From positions 210,407 through 274,406 of the forward strand of contig JACTAT010000108.1 in assembly GCA_014526335.1 (NCBI GenBank): a DNA stretch of 64,000 bases, read 5' to 3'. The notes below the pieces were generated by a model that worked only from the letters and a program-made list of their open reading frames with translations, was not told where the DNA came from and ran no database searches. Made by a program: the position numbers and the translations under genes. The stretch comes from Chrysaora quinquecirrha. Its lineage: Eukaryota; Cnidaria; Scyphozoa; Semaeostomeae; Pelagiidae. Below, piece after piece: positions 33,890 to 45,436 of this stretch (position 1 is the first letter of the stretch; each line of letters opens with the position of its first letter).

Positions 33890-35628
33890 ATTTGAGAAAT
33901 ATGAAAACCGAAATCATTGGTGATTCTGTTATAGAGGATATTAAAGGATACAAAATTAACCCTATTAGGTATGGGGGGGGGGGGCGTTTTTCGCCCCCCC
34001 TCCTACATTTGCTCAGATATCGTCTAGAAAAAGTCATCAGTATGGGTAGTAGGGTCTTGACTTTTCCTAAAATTTATCAAGGAAACTTGTGGTACAGGTG
34101 TTGGTATTACGGACTTGGTCACATGACCAGAAGATGCCCATATTTGGAAGCAAGTGTAGCGAATGATCCGTTAATTGGCTATATCTCTGTCAATATTTAT
34201 CGGATATGACTAAAACATGCATGGTTGGACTTCTCTTGGTGAGAGCTATCGTTTGATGTATCATGTGAATGATTTTGCAATTGTCAGCAGATTTTGTAAC
34301 TTGTCACGTGATCATTTTGTTAATTGAAGTTAATTAGCCTAATTAGCAAATTTTTTCATTAATTGGATGTAATCATACAGGACCCACTGTTAACTAATAC
34401 TTCTAAACGTTTTTGATGAAATTAAGGCTAGTTATTGGACTTTTTCAAAATGCTGAGTAAGCAAAAAATTTGTTCCTTCGCATTCAGGCATATCATTACT
34501 AATTAAAAATAGTAATTGGTCAGAAAATAGCTGAAATGAATGTAAAAGTTTACTATCTGTGGAAATTTGAAGGTTTTGAGTGTCTTTTACCTATTTCAGG
34601 GTGATTGAGCTTGATTTTCGGCAGCCTAGCTGAAATTGCGATAATTTCACACTTTCAACAGTTGCCAAGCAACGTGTCACGTGACTAATTAATAAACAAT
34701 AGTCTTAATTAACTGCAATTAGGTACTTGTACATGTCTACGAAGTTTCATCTCGATCAGACAAACAGGTGCTGAGATAACTAGGGGGGGGGGCGAAGAAC
34801 GCCCCCCCATACCTGAAAAGCAAAAAAATAGCCCATACCGAATAGGGTTAAGGAAGCAGCAAGACATCAGCAACAAATATTTGTAAAGTCATTCAGTGGA
34901 GCAACGATTGACTGCATGAATAGTCATGCTTACCCAACTATCAAAAGAAATCCTAAAAAAATAATTATACACTGTGGAAAAAATGACGTAAGGGGCCAAA
35001 CACCTGCAGAAAACATTGGGACTGAAGTTATTGAGCTGGCGAAATCATTGCAAAAAAAGGTAATGCTGTTTTTGTCAGTGGTCTAGTTGTTAAACGCCAA
35101 TACCAAGAAAAAATTTAAATTTATTGACAATTCAAACATTAATTCTAATCATCTAAACTGAGTCAAATTCACATTAACCCTGAGGGCACAAGAGTCTTAG
35201 CAAACAATTTCTTACGTGCATTAGGGTATTTTTGACAAAATATTCCAAATAGGGTTTTAAATACTCAGAGTGTTCCCAACATTTCTGATTCTGATCAGTT
35301 ATCAATTGACAAAAAAAGGTTACAGGTCGAGTTCCATTAGATGTTTCCTATGAAACTTGCTTGTTGGATCGCTCTCTGAATCCAACCTAGGAAATCTGTC
35401 AGAGTCTGAAGTTGACTCTTTATTAGCAACGCTATCCAATGATTTTGAATCCACTATATTGTCAATTGCTGACGACACCCCGAATTTCAATGGCGCTAAG
35501 GCTGAATTAAATAAACTGAAATCAAGAAAAGTTGGTCATATTACTGTTGGTTGTTTATCTGAATATCAATTCAAACAGGAATAAATTTGTTGCATTAAAG
35601 GAAGTTGGCAAAATATTGATATTTTAAT
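33890..35628 (+). pseudogene. LINE ORF1 with SGNH/GDSL-esterase-like domain (interrupted)
   Basis: 33892-33955 encodes KTEIIGDSVIEDIKGYK, the GDS block of SGNH hydrolases as found in ORF1 of some CR1-type LINEs. After the TTAA-flanked insertion the frame resumes at 34852 with FVKSFSGATIDCMNSHAYPT and KIIIHCGKNDVRGQTP (GxND block). It continues, shifted, with INPEGTRVLANNFLRALGYF, near the catalytic His. A degenerate ORF1 tail follows. Near 35545 the next reading (LNINSNRNKFVALKEVGK) is the start of the endonuclease, broken at 35628 by the P-type element. The role of the esterase in retrotransposition is not settled in the literature I know. Confidence 0.7.
33960..34847. mobile_element. 888-bp TTAA-flanked MITE
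   Basis: Begins CCCTATTAGGTATGGG and ends, reverse-complemented, CCCTATTCGGTATGGG, with TTAA on both sides (33956-33959 and 34848-34851). Inside both ends are G/C runs that fold back: GGGGGGCG...CGCCCCCCC at 33973-34007 and again near 34784-34808. There is no transposase. TTAA targets with CCC-starting ends suggest piggyBac-like mobilisation; Kolobok-like is the alternative. It interrupts the SGNH ORF1 between codons that read through once it is removed. Confidence 0.8.
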
Positions 35629-36190
35629 CACAGGTTACAGCGTATGCTTGAAGAAATAATGCAAATGCAAATAATGTTATATACAACTTTCTTTCTCTTT
35701 CTTATCGCTTGTTCTCTCTGTTATGATGTTCCTCCTGTCTCCTTGCTCCTTCCACTAAAATACTAGGCCAATCAGTCGACCCAATCCCCAACAAACGGAA
35801 AGGAGAAAAAGAGAAAGGTCGGCTGGTCCACACCAACTGTGGAGGCCACTTGGAACTTTTCCTGTCCAGCTTGCGGCTTGTGAGCATTCAACCCTTCAAC
35901 AAAGCCCACCAATACATGGCTCAACAACCCCTCTTCATCTTCAAATAGCCAAATCATACCCAAGCTACGGGCAAACCCGAAATCAGCCTCTTTTGCTGCG
36001 GCCACTCGACCTTCTGTTGAATCTCCAGACGATGGAGGAAAGGCAAGGGTCTTCTCGATGACGTAATTCGCATACTGCGCTTGCGCAACCGAAGGATGGA
36101 AACGAGACGCGCTTTCAAAACAGGGGGTTTCATGACCAAAAATAAGCACTGGATAGAAAAGTTATCAAAGGCGGGAAATTTGATCCTGTA
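35629..36190. repeat. left 562-bp terminal inverted repeat of the P-type element
   Basis: Pairs with 44868-45429. Differences seen: A/G near 35830, G/A near 36057, G/C near 36147. It is GC-richer than the surroundings and holds a 125-codon open frame reading outward (36149 to 35772) that is also present in the other repeat. I regard that frame as incidental unless a homologue is found. Confidence 0.9.
36059..36088. promoter_or_regulatory. CRE-like and NRF1-like sites in the terminal repeat
   Basis: TGACGTAA (36059-36066) resembles a CREB/ATF half-palindrome. TGCGCTTGCGCA (36076-36087) is one base off the NRF1 palindrome. Both are repeated in the right terminal repeat, upstream of the transposase on one side and of the helicase on the other. 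A promoter role is inference. Confidence 0.4.
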
Positions 36191-36216
36191 TTATAAATTT
36201 ATTCTTTCCAATCTCG

Positions 36217-39200
36217 ATGGACATGGAGGAAATTGATGACGATGTAGTAAAGCTTCAGGATCTTTTTTTCATCAAGCAGTGGTAAGTCCATTCATTTCAT
36301 CCATTTTTAGATCGATTGCTAGGTAGCATGAGAGTACGCATGCAAAAGTTTGAGCTCACGAGTTCAGTAGGCCCAGTGAGGCCAATTTGATGTGAAACTG
36401 AAGTAAATTAAAAAGTGATAAGCTATAATGTTACGAGTAACGATCTTCATCAAGAATTCATTGCTGCAACTAAATTTTATTATTTTATATCCTAATTTTT
36501 CATTCATACACCATGTATTTGTCTTAAATAAATAAATAATATTAAAGAAACTCAACTATTTGACTGTCACCAAAAAGGCCAAAAGTGCTGTACTGGAAAA
36601 TATTACTGAAGAAACATTATTAACAAGTATCATAATAGATAAAATTGTTAATTTTCTATTTCTTTCAGGCTATTGAGGAACTATATCGTAGAAAATGGAG
36701 CAGAAACTGGGATGGAGCAAATTTTAGAAAATTTTAAGCAAAATAAAGAAAACAGTCAATGCAGTATAGTGCCAAGCCCAAGAAGAATTGGAATTGAGTT
36801 GCAAGAGGTTTTTGGTAGTGAGATTGCTTCATTGAGACAAGTTGAAGGCAAAAGGAAGATACGGGTTTATAAGAATCTTTTATGCAAGCCATTTGTACCA
36901 ACTAACATTTCAAAAGATACTCTAAGCATCTATGGTTGGATTTTGCAAAATAGCTGTGCAGATGAGAGCAACCTTTCTTTCAGCAAAGTTACAAACATTT
37001 TCATTGATAAGAATCGCTACACGCTTGATTTAAAAATTGATCTTTTCAGGAAGACCTTGGTTGTACATGGCACAAATTTGATTGCTGTTAATGAGCAAGA
37101 CCTTGGCATTCCAAACTCAGAAATTCATTACAACAATGTGTCTTTTTTGCTGTACTTTTTGAGCAGATTACAACTTTGTTTTGGTTTCAAGCAAGGGCTG
37201 AAAGAAGAGAGGGTTGTCCGAACGGAAAATGACAGCATATGTCTCAATTTGTCAATTAGTGGGCCCTGTATAAAATCATCCAATGTAATCGCGAAAAAAT
37301 GCAAAGTATTTGTTTGGATAGGAAAATCTATGACACAGGGGAACTATTGTTGTGAATGCTCTTTGGTAAAGAAACGTTTGCAACACAGGAAAACAGAATA
37401 TTTATCAATAAAGAGCACAAAGAATTGCCTTTTGGGAAGAGATGAACTTCAAACTAAAATAGCTCTTTTGGAGAAAGAAAAGAGAAATGCAAATAAAAGA
37501 GTTGGATACTGGAAGGATAAGTTTGCCTCTGAGAGCGTTCAACTTGAAAGAAGTGATGATGAAGATCTACAAACCATATTCGATACAGTAGATAGGTCAA
37601 AAGCACCAGAAGGATTTGCATTGCTAATATCCCAACAGAAGAAAGCACTTGTTGCAAAAGGACCATCAGGAAGGAGATGGCATTTAAAGTAATAATTTTT
37701 TTCAGAAGCATCTAATTCTTTCTTGATTTTATATCTTTTCAACCATTTGTTCAATGCTGAAATAAGAATGAAAAAATTGTCTGTTGAGGAAAAATAGCTA
37801 TGAAATATGCATAAGAAGAGTCTGCAAGTAAGATTGATCTGATTATATATATTTTTTATCTCTAATTAGTAGGATTTTGTATCCCAGTAAGTCTATCTAT
37901 TTGCCTTCAGAATCATAAAGCTCTGCATTGACCTGTATGCATCATCACCAAAGGCTTATGACACTTTGAAAAAGCACTTAGTCCTTCCAAGCAAGAGGAC
38001 AGTCAGGTATGTGGTATCAGATAGCTTTGAAATTTCTTAGAGGAAAACGTAGCTGTGATACTGTCAGAGTTGGAGAGGGAGAGTTAGAACTTGATAAATC
38101 ATATGCTAAGTTCCAGGAGTTAATAAATGGGCAGAATTTGGTATTTAAATCCTAGTCCCATCCATGATCTCAATTAATGCCCAAATCTCCTCATATTTCA
38201 AACATGCCTGCAATTCTGGTCAGACAGGCAACAACTGCTTCCATGGATTTCATTGAATGGAACTGTCTTCATATCAACTCTTTGGATGTTTATATTTCAT
38301 GATGTGAATGACTTGACTTGTTAAACAGTTCATTGTTCAACCCTTTTCTGTTTACAGAGTTTACAAAAATGGTATTGAACCCAGTTCAGGTTGGAATCCA
38401 GAAGTTTTTGACTGGTTAAGGAGAGAGGGTAATCGCCTGAATTTGAATGAGGAAGATAGATGGGGTGGACTAATGTTTGATGAGGTTACAATACAGGTAA
38501 GTGATTCTATTATATCATTTATATACAGAAATGAATGACTGCTTGAACATTCTTAAGAATTCTTGAGAATTCTTGTCATGTGCATTTGCGCAAGGCCTGT
38601 ACTGTAATTGCATGCTGGTGTGGCACTGATAAAAGTACCATGTCAAATTGTCCAAGTTCAGCTCCAATCATGTTATTATGTTTCATTATCTTGACAATGA
38701 CAGTTTTACATATTTTCTTTCAACTATAAATGTTGTGTTGTTTATTTCATTTTTTCTCCAGGAAGATGTGGCTTACATTAAGTCTGGTTCGTTATTCAAA
38801 CTTGTAGGATTTGTAAACTTGGGAAGATCTTATGAAAACATAAATGTTCTGACCACTGGTAATATTCTAAGTTTCTTATATGCCATATGGACTGATAAAT
38901 TTTCACAAATATAAACCCAATATTATGTAATTTTTAATTATTTATAACTCCTGCAATTTTCAGCCATTTCTTTTGTATTTTGTTATTTCTCTTTTTCCTG
39001 AAACATCGTCAAAATTGTGGAATAAAATGGAGATATGGCCCTTGGTGTGTTATGTTGGAGAAATGCATGGATCCAATTGAATTTATATATCTTTATCATA
39101 AAACTGCCAGGTTTTTAAACACATACTTATTGACCTTTATTCTATATTGCACAAGGTAAAGATGAGATGGTACTTGCAAAAAAAGTAGTACAGTTTGCAC

Positions 39201-40856
39201 TGGTAACAGACAGTGGCTTCAGATTTGCCCTTGCGCACTTTGCCATCGGTAGTATGCCTGCTATAACTCTTGGTGAGAAGATATGGGAGGGTATTGAATG
39301 GATAATGAGAGCAGGATTTAGGTAAGGAGTCATTATCATTACGAAAACACGAAGTACACTTATACCGCAAAAAAACCAGAAAAACGAAAAACATGGACGG
39401 AATTATATGCCAGGCTGATTATTTGCTGTAGGAATTGAGAAAAATTACACACATTGAATTGAAAACAATAACTTTTATTTCATTACCAGGACTTACTGGT
39501 TGCTGTGTGATGGAGGGGAACCAAACCGCTCATTCATTAACATGTGCATCGAGAATCCTGATGAAGATAGGTTTGTCACCTATAACATCATGACAGGAGG
39601 ACCATTAGTTATCATGGTTGATTGTAAGGTATCTATCAATCATTAGGTATTTCAAAGGATGTTTAATTATTCTACAGTATCCTACATTATATCTACCATC
39701 TATTACCAGCAATACTATTTCTGTTTCTAGAATTGATTTCAGGAGAAAGACTTACTTATTTCTTAATAGATACGGAACAATGTGTAATAAGCACCTCTCT
39801 TTTGTAGCATAACTTTAAAAAGATACGCAATAACCTATTAAAGAGCTCATCGAGTGGGAAGACACCCAGACATCTGAAGGTCAATGGAAAAAGCATTTTA
39901 TTCCATCATTGGGTATCTGCCTTCAAATGGGATCAGTCGACTCACACAATGAAGCTTCATCCAAAGTTGACAAACAACCATTTCGAGCTTGATGCACGAT
40001 CAAAATGCGCAACAGTCTTGCGAAGATGTGCTTGATGGCAATATGCTGTATCTTATGGAGGTGAGTAAATTTGTAACCGATAACATGCTGAGAAAGAAAT
40101 TTGCTTCTTCGTTGTTGAAAATAGTTCCATTTCCTGAACCAAACGTTTGTACCAAAACTTCAGTGTTAAATTACACATTCCAACTTGACATCTGGTTTTG
40201 AAGGAAATTTTTCTACCCCAACTCTTGATAGATATGACAGCTCCCTCACAGACAAACAAATTAACTAAACTAATAAACTAACAGTGAATAACTTCTACCA
40301 GAAATAGTCTTTTTTCTTCGACAGGAATACCAAAAACATCTTGCTTCTGTTAATGGGAATCCCGACCAGTTGAACGAAACAGTAAATTTGCTGAAGCACA
40401 CAGCGCTTGATTTCTTTGTTCAATTGCACAAGGCATATTCTTGGAGCTGATGACGAGAGGATCTGCAAAGCCAAAGAATTTTTGGATTATTTACGAGAAT
40501 GGAAGAGCTCTTGTGAAGATGGGAAAAGCTTCTTCTCGCATCAACTGTGGCTTGATCTCAGATCAATGATATATGGACTTGAGCAAATGGTTGTAATAAA
40601 GAAGCGAAATTTCCCTTCTTGTGTTATCAAGCCGATCATAATCAATCAAGATGTCCTTGAGAATGTATTTTGCCAAATTCGTGGCTTTAATGCACACAAT
40701 GATCACCCTAACTATGGTCTTTACATGAGTACAATTAACACAGTTAATATAACCCAGTCCTCTGTAAGTAAAAAAGGAAACACAGGAGGGTCATCAGATA
40801 TGCCGAATGCTGAGCTACCAAACCCGCATCCATTCAAGAAGATGAAGACAATCTGA
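36217..40856 (+). CDS. P-element-type transposase, nine exons
   Basis: Exons: 36217-36281, 36669-37688, 37911-38006, 38358-38496, 38762-38858, 39156-39321, 39490-39628, 39808-40060, 40325-40856. All have GT donors and AG acceptors with matching phases. Motifs of the P superfamily: LCIDLYASSPKAYDTLKKHL; GWNPEVFDWLRRE; GLMFDEVTIQ (first Asp) and YIKSGSLFKLVGFVNLG; CDGGEPNRSF; VIMVDCKHNFKKIRNNLLKS (second Asp); HHWVSAFKWDQ and KLTNNHFELDARSKMR. The C-terminal VLENVFCQIRGFNAHNDHPN carries the Glu. There is no THAP domain at the N-terminus, which opens MDMEEIDDDVVKLQDLFF. Three single-base indels (near 39996, 40020 and 40405) break the last two exons; the young terminal repeats make sequence error as likely as decay. 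Confidence 0.8.
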
Positions 40857-41253
40857 CTCTTTGAATACTGAATTATACCGGCTGCGCCAAAAAAGTTCAC
40901 AAGTGCTAGATTACAGCTAGCTTCATGAAATCAAAGTTATCGAAATATGCTTTAATATAATATAATAAATTTAAGATCGTACATTTCTCGTTCAAAATGA
41001 AATTGTGTAAAGATTTAAGGTATATAGACAGAGATAAGATAGATGCGGCTTAAACTGACGGAGTAGCATCTTGATACAGACCGTACATGCCTTACCTAAG
41101 TACGCACTCTTCTGATTCGAATGCATATTCGTCCGTTTTCGTGCTGTTCATTGTTATTTACGATTTGTAAATCATCCAGGTAATAAGAATACATAAATTC
41201 GTTCGTGCCTTTCAAAACGGGCAATAGTAGGTTCGCTATATCGATCTTCCTCT

Positions 41254-42640
41254 TCACATTGGTAGGTATGGGCACATTAGATGCAGCACAGAGTCGTCAG
41301 ATTTCGGTACCTTATACACAGTCCAAAGAAAGGCATCACCAAACTTGAAGACCATTCCTTTTAACTTAGCATGTGAAACCTCCTTGTTTGGGGAAAGATC
41401 CTTCCCCATTTCCTCCATTTCAAGTTTTGCCTTTTTCCTTTCACTCTTTTCAGTCCGCATGAGAACCATGTGTCGATGGGCCATTGTTTTCTTCAAGAGG
41501 TAGCAACGTTTGAAGTCCTTTAGTACTTCTTTAGCGCCAACTCTGATGTACAGATCCAATCCGCTGTTGAATAGCTCACCTATTGGTATCTATAAAAAAA
41601 CAAGAAATCTAGCATGAGCTATATCCCAGCCTGTCTAAGCTACCCGAAAGGAGTTTTGAAGAAAGACATGAGATTTTGCCTTTATGAATTTCCAAGACAA
41701 CTTTTGTCAATTTACTGAACCTTTCATCAAATAGAAATGAGTAAAAATATCATTTCATCTACAACCTTCTGTAGAGAAGCTAAAAGGTCTATCGTTGGGT
41801 TAAACGATTAAATAGGAAATAATATTTACCCTTTCCACCTCTGCATCATGACTATCATTGTTCACCTGAAACAATTTAAAGAACTCTTCGCGTAGTTTGA
41901 ATTCTTGATCTTCTATCATTTCGTGCTTTATTTGAAAAAGAAACTTTTCTCCTACATCTTTGTATTTGGTGATTTTTAGATGCTTCACCCTCGCTTGCTC
42001 TAATTTCAGCATGAATTCATAAAACTCATCGGATATGTGCAATAAACCCGGGTAACAAACTGTCTTCTTTCTGTGTAATCTAGCGTGTGATGATATTTAG
42101 TGGTTTCGACCTTTTCATATGGTACAACTAATTGTTCCTTTAAAAGCTCTACTTTCTTCATTGAAACTTGCACACGCTCTGCAACATTTGGCTGTTGTGA
42201 ATAAACGTTATCATGCACATATCTTTTTGAATGATCAAGTAAATGATGTACTACGTATCCACCTAAGAAGCGAATCTTCGCAAGTCCTGCATTATCCATA
42301 TCTGAAACTTGTAAGTCCCGTATTGCTGCTTCCTGCATCTTCTGTCTGACAGAGGTGGCAACGATTTCTAAAATCTGATGATATATTCTTATTGCAAGAT
42401 CACTGCAGAAGCAAATATCTTCTTCTTGAAGCGAATTCTTGTTACTATCACTTGAAAGAGCAATGATTAGCAACGAGCGCACATCCTCATCACGTGTAAT
42501 AAACCATACCTTTGTGGTAACATCCTTCAAGAATCTCATCGTCATTGTTGTGTCACTCACTTGATCCTTGATGTGTGTCTTTAGCCAACAGAATATCTTT
42601 CTCCAAATAATTTTGATGAACAGTTCTGTTTTTGCATTTG
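41254..42640 (-). CDS. uncharacterised protein of the P-type element
   Basis: At least four exon-like pieces: 42625-42560 (ending CAA|GTGAGT), 42520-42060, 42040-41812 (ending GAAAG|GTAAAT) and 41590-41254 (after TTTTATAG). Readable segments: ICFCSDLAIRIYHQILEIVA, AGLAKIRFLGGYVVHHLLDH, then MSFMNSCDEFYEFMLKLEQA in two frames, VGEKFLFQIKHEMIEDQEF, ELFNSGLDLYIRVGAKEVLK and KKTMAHRHMVLMRTEKSERK. It is mostly helical and basic, with no catalytic motif I recognise. Cnidarian and mollusc genomes contain similar proteins, by my recollection. It lies just downstream of the helicase on the same strand and could be its C-terminal part or a separate gene. One frameshift near 42030. Confidence 0.5.
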
Positions 42641-42689
42641 ACTAAGGGCAATTTCAATGACCCTATTCTTATTTTAAAGCAAGAGAATC

Positions 42690-44779
42690 ACACATTATTG
42701 ATTTGTCTATCATTTCTGTTAGCAGCACATCAAAATCAAAGTTGGGCGGTGGTGCAGCAAGGTCTTCTTCTGCATCTTCTAAACCTTCCAAGACAATTTC
42801 AAGATGAAGAACTTTGTCATCTTCAGTCAGCGGACGTTCTCTCTTGTAAACTCCTCTCTTACATCTCCATAAGCAGCAATTTCTTCATCGAAATTTGCTC
42901 GTTGTTTGGTTTGGTACCTCCATTCTGTCGACTTTCGAAAATTTGACTTCATTACGACAGCATGACAGGTCGTCTTCGAATTCCCTAAAACATAAATTGC
43001 TCATTTCTCGCAGTTCTATGTCTCGATCCTTCAAATGACTCTTGGAGAAGCTAAGTAGCTGGGCATCTTTGCCACTTCGCACTCTGGAAAGGGCAACGTA
43101 CAACATTCCACCAGTGAACTCATGCTGAGAATGGATTCTAACCTTCGCCAGCTGGGAGCCCTGTGCCTTGTGTACTGTAGAGGCCCAGCTAAGCTTTAAC
43201 GGTATTTGACTCCTATACCCCGTTAGGATGCCGTTATTATCTTTGCTTGTCCAGCGCCATTTCTCCAAACGAAACTTACCACCATTCACTTCTACCACAG
43301 CTGTGGCATTGTCTGGTTTGGCCAGAAATTTGCAGGACGTTCCGTTATGTAAATGCTGATTGATGTTGGCAAGACACATCATAGGAGCATTCACCTTGGT
43401 GACAACCCTTTTTGGAATTATGGACTGATTTTCACGCACAGTCCCTTCATCTTGACAATCGTAATTGATTATACTACCTTCAAACACACGCAGCCTGCAT
43501 GCATTTTGAAAGGCTTCTTCAAGCCTAGTAAAACAAATCTCAGTTATCTCCTCATTGCCAGACACTTCCGGAGATTGACACAGAACATCTTGAATGTATG
43601 AAAAGCTTTTATCTGAGCATTTTCCCAGTCTGAAATCATTGAGCACGTCTATCAGCCCGTCATCCTCATTCTGTCTATAGATTGTCTCCAGCTCAATGGA
43701 ATGACACAAAATTTCACGAAATAGTGGTGTATTATACATCTTCGCATTTTCTTTTGTGACATACAGGTTATCAGGAACTGGAGGAAGTTGTAACCAGTCC
43801 CCTATGAGGATGAATTGCACCCCACCAAATGGGAGCTTCTTCTTTCTGGCCATAGAGCAGATGGAATGGATGATTTCTAGGTCTCTCCAACTATTCATAC
43901 TAAATTCATCCCACAGTACAACATCAACATTTGAAAGTTTTGATGAACATCTTGGAAGTGCATCATGAACTACTTTCTCAAAGGGTCTGTCAGGGATGCC
44001 AATACCAAAAAAATTATTCAGTACTAATGCATTTGACAGAGGCCACTTCTCAGCCTTGTATACTTCACAAGCAATGCCTGTAGAGCATACCAGTTGAATT
44101 TGCTTTCCAGCAGCAAGAAGTGAATGCATTATTTGTTTCTTAACAAATGACTTTCCCGTGCCTGCCTTGCCAGTGATAAGGAAATTGTGGCCCTGTAAAG
44201 CTTTGTTGATGCATTGTGCTTGTCTTTCAGATAAAAGTACCTGTTAATAATAGGAAATGTTTTAATTTTTCATCATGATCATATTTTTTTGCAATTATTA
44301 CCAATAACTACGAGGGGGGACTTGCTGCCAACATGTTTTGACCCATGACCCTTCCCAGAAACGAGCTACAATGGTATATTTCAAAATAGATTTAACAATA
44401 TTCCTAGATTGTATGAACACTAAAATTTAAAACGGATGTAATACTATGTACAAGGAAATTTGCGAGAAAATTTACCCTGCTAGAACTAGACATTCTTGTT
44501 CCGATAAACAGGGGGGGGGGAGGTACTACGAAGGGAGAATGACCAATATTTCACAAGGGAAGGGAGAACTCTGAAAAGGAGAAGGGAGAAAGTGTAAAAG
44601 AATTTGTGGGAGAAACTGTAATATTTTGAAAAGGAGAAATCATCTAATTTTGAAGGGAGATTTGGACCCCTGTTCCACCCCCCTGAATAAAAGCAGAGAG
44701 GGAGACTCCCCTTCGGTATCCTAGCCCCAATTTCTCCAACAGCCCAGAGTGTAAAAATTTAGTTTAAACTTACCGTCAT
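42690..44779 (-). CDS. PIF1-family helicase carried by the P-type element
   Basis: Superfamily-1B 5'-3' helicase. Exon 1 supplies only ATG ACG (44779-44774), then GTAAGT. Exon 2 begins 44240 after TTAACAG and continues in phase: VLLSERQAQCINKALQGHNF, LITGKAGTGKSF (Walker A), VCSTGIAC, DVVLWDEFSM (Walker B), FILIGDWLQLPPV (GD.xQLPPV), ELETIYRQ, and TVHKAQGSQL plus GMLYVALSRVRS (motifs V-VI). All catalytic motifs are intact over about 440 codons. A shift near 42900 is followed by an acidic tail (EEIAAYGDVREEF ... EGLEDAEEDLAAPPPNF). It shares the element's right terminal repeat as likely promoter. In Helitrons the PIF1-like domain is fused to a Rep nuclease; no Rep motif is seen here. Confidence 0.8.
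44241..44773. other. helicase intron with poly-G and A/G-rich tract
   Basis: Contains a run of ten G at about 44511-44520 followed by repeated AAGGGAGA words to about 44670. No coding. Confidence 0.6.
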
Positions 44780-44867
44780 GTTTAAACTTTACTCAGGCTT
44801 TCTGATGAAATCTTCATCTTTGTCAATCAATTCAGGCCATATCGAACTTCCAACTGAGCATATGAAG

Positions 44868-45429
44868 TACAGGATCAAATTTCCCGCCTTTGATAACTTT
44901 TCTATCGAGTGCTTATTTTTGGTCATGAAACCCCCTGTTTTGAAAGCGCGTCTCGTTTCCATCCTTCGGTTGCGCAAGCGCAGTATGCGAATTACGTCAT
45001 TGAGAAGACCCTTGCCTTTCCTCCATCGTCTGGAGATTCAACAGAAGGTCGAGTGGCCGCAGCAAAAGAGGCTGATTTCGGGTTTGCCCGTAGCTTGGGT
45101 ATGATTTGGCTATTTGAAGATGAAGAGGGGTTGTTGAGCCATGTATTGGTGGGCTTTGTTGAAGGGTTGAATGCTCACAAGCCGCAAGCTGGACAGGAAA
45201 AGTTCCAAGTGGCCTCCACAGTTGGCGTGGACCAGCCGACCTTTCTCTTTTTCTCCTTTCCGTTTGTTGGGGATTGGGTCGACTGATTGGCCTAGTATTT
45301 TAGTGGAAGGAGCAAGGAGACAGGAGGAACATCATAACAGAGAGAACAAGCGATAAGAAAGAGAAAGAAAGTTGTATATAACATTATTTGCATTTGCATT
45401 ATTTCTTCAAGCATACGCTGTAACCTGTG
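44868..45429. repeat. right 562-bp terminal inverted repeat of the P-type element
   Basis: Inverse of 35629-36190. See that entry for the differences. The helicase start codon lies 90 bases inside it. Confidence 0.9.
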
Positions 45430-45436
45430 TTTTAAT

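Larger units (their letters stand above)
35629..45429. mobile_element. 9.8-kb P-superfamily transposon with PIF1-family helicase
   Basis: Starts CACAGGTTACAGCG and ends with the reverse complement, with 562-bp inverted repeats that differ at only three positions I could find. TTTTAAT flanks both sides (35622-35628 and 45430-45436). It lies inside a LINE endonuclease reading frame; joining the flanks across one TTTTAAT keeps that frame exactly. It contains a plus-strand P-type transposase (nine exons), a minus-strand uncharacterised gene and a minus-strand PIF1-like helicase. The near-identical repeats point to recent insertion. Confidence 0.85.

Noticed and set aside
35772..36149. 125-codon frame inside the P-type terminal repeat (also 44909-45286)
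   Set aside because: Identical in both places only because the terminal repeats are identical. No splice context or family match, so not listed as a gene.
42885..44129. Helitron
   Set aside because: The PIF1 helicase has no adjacent Rep/HUH motif and lies between P-type terminal repeats; no TC...CTRR ends were noticed.
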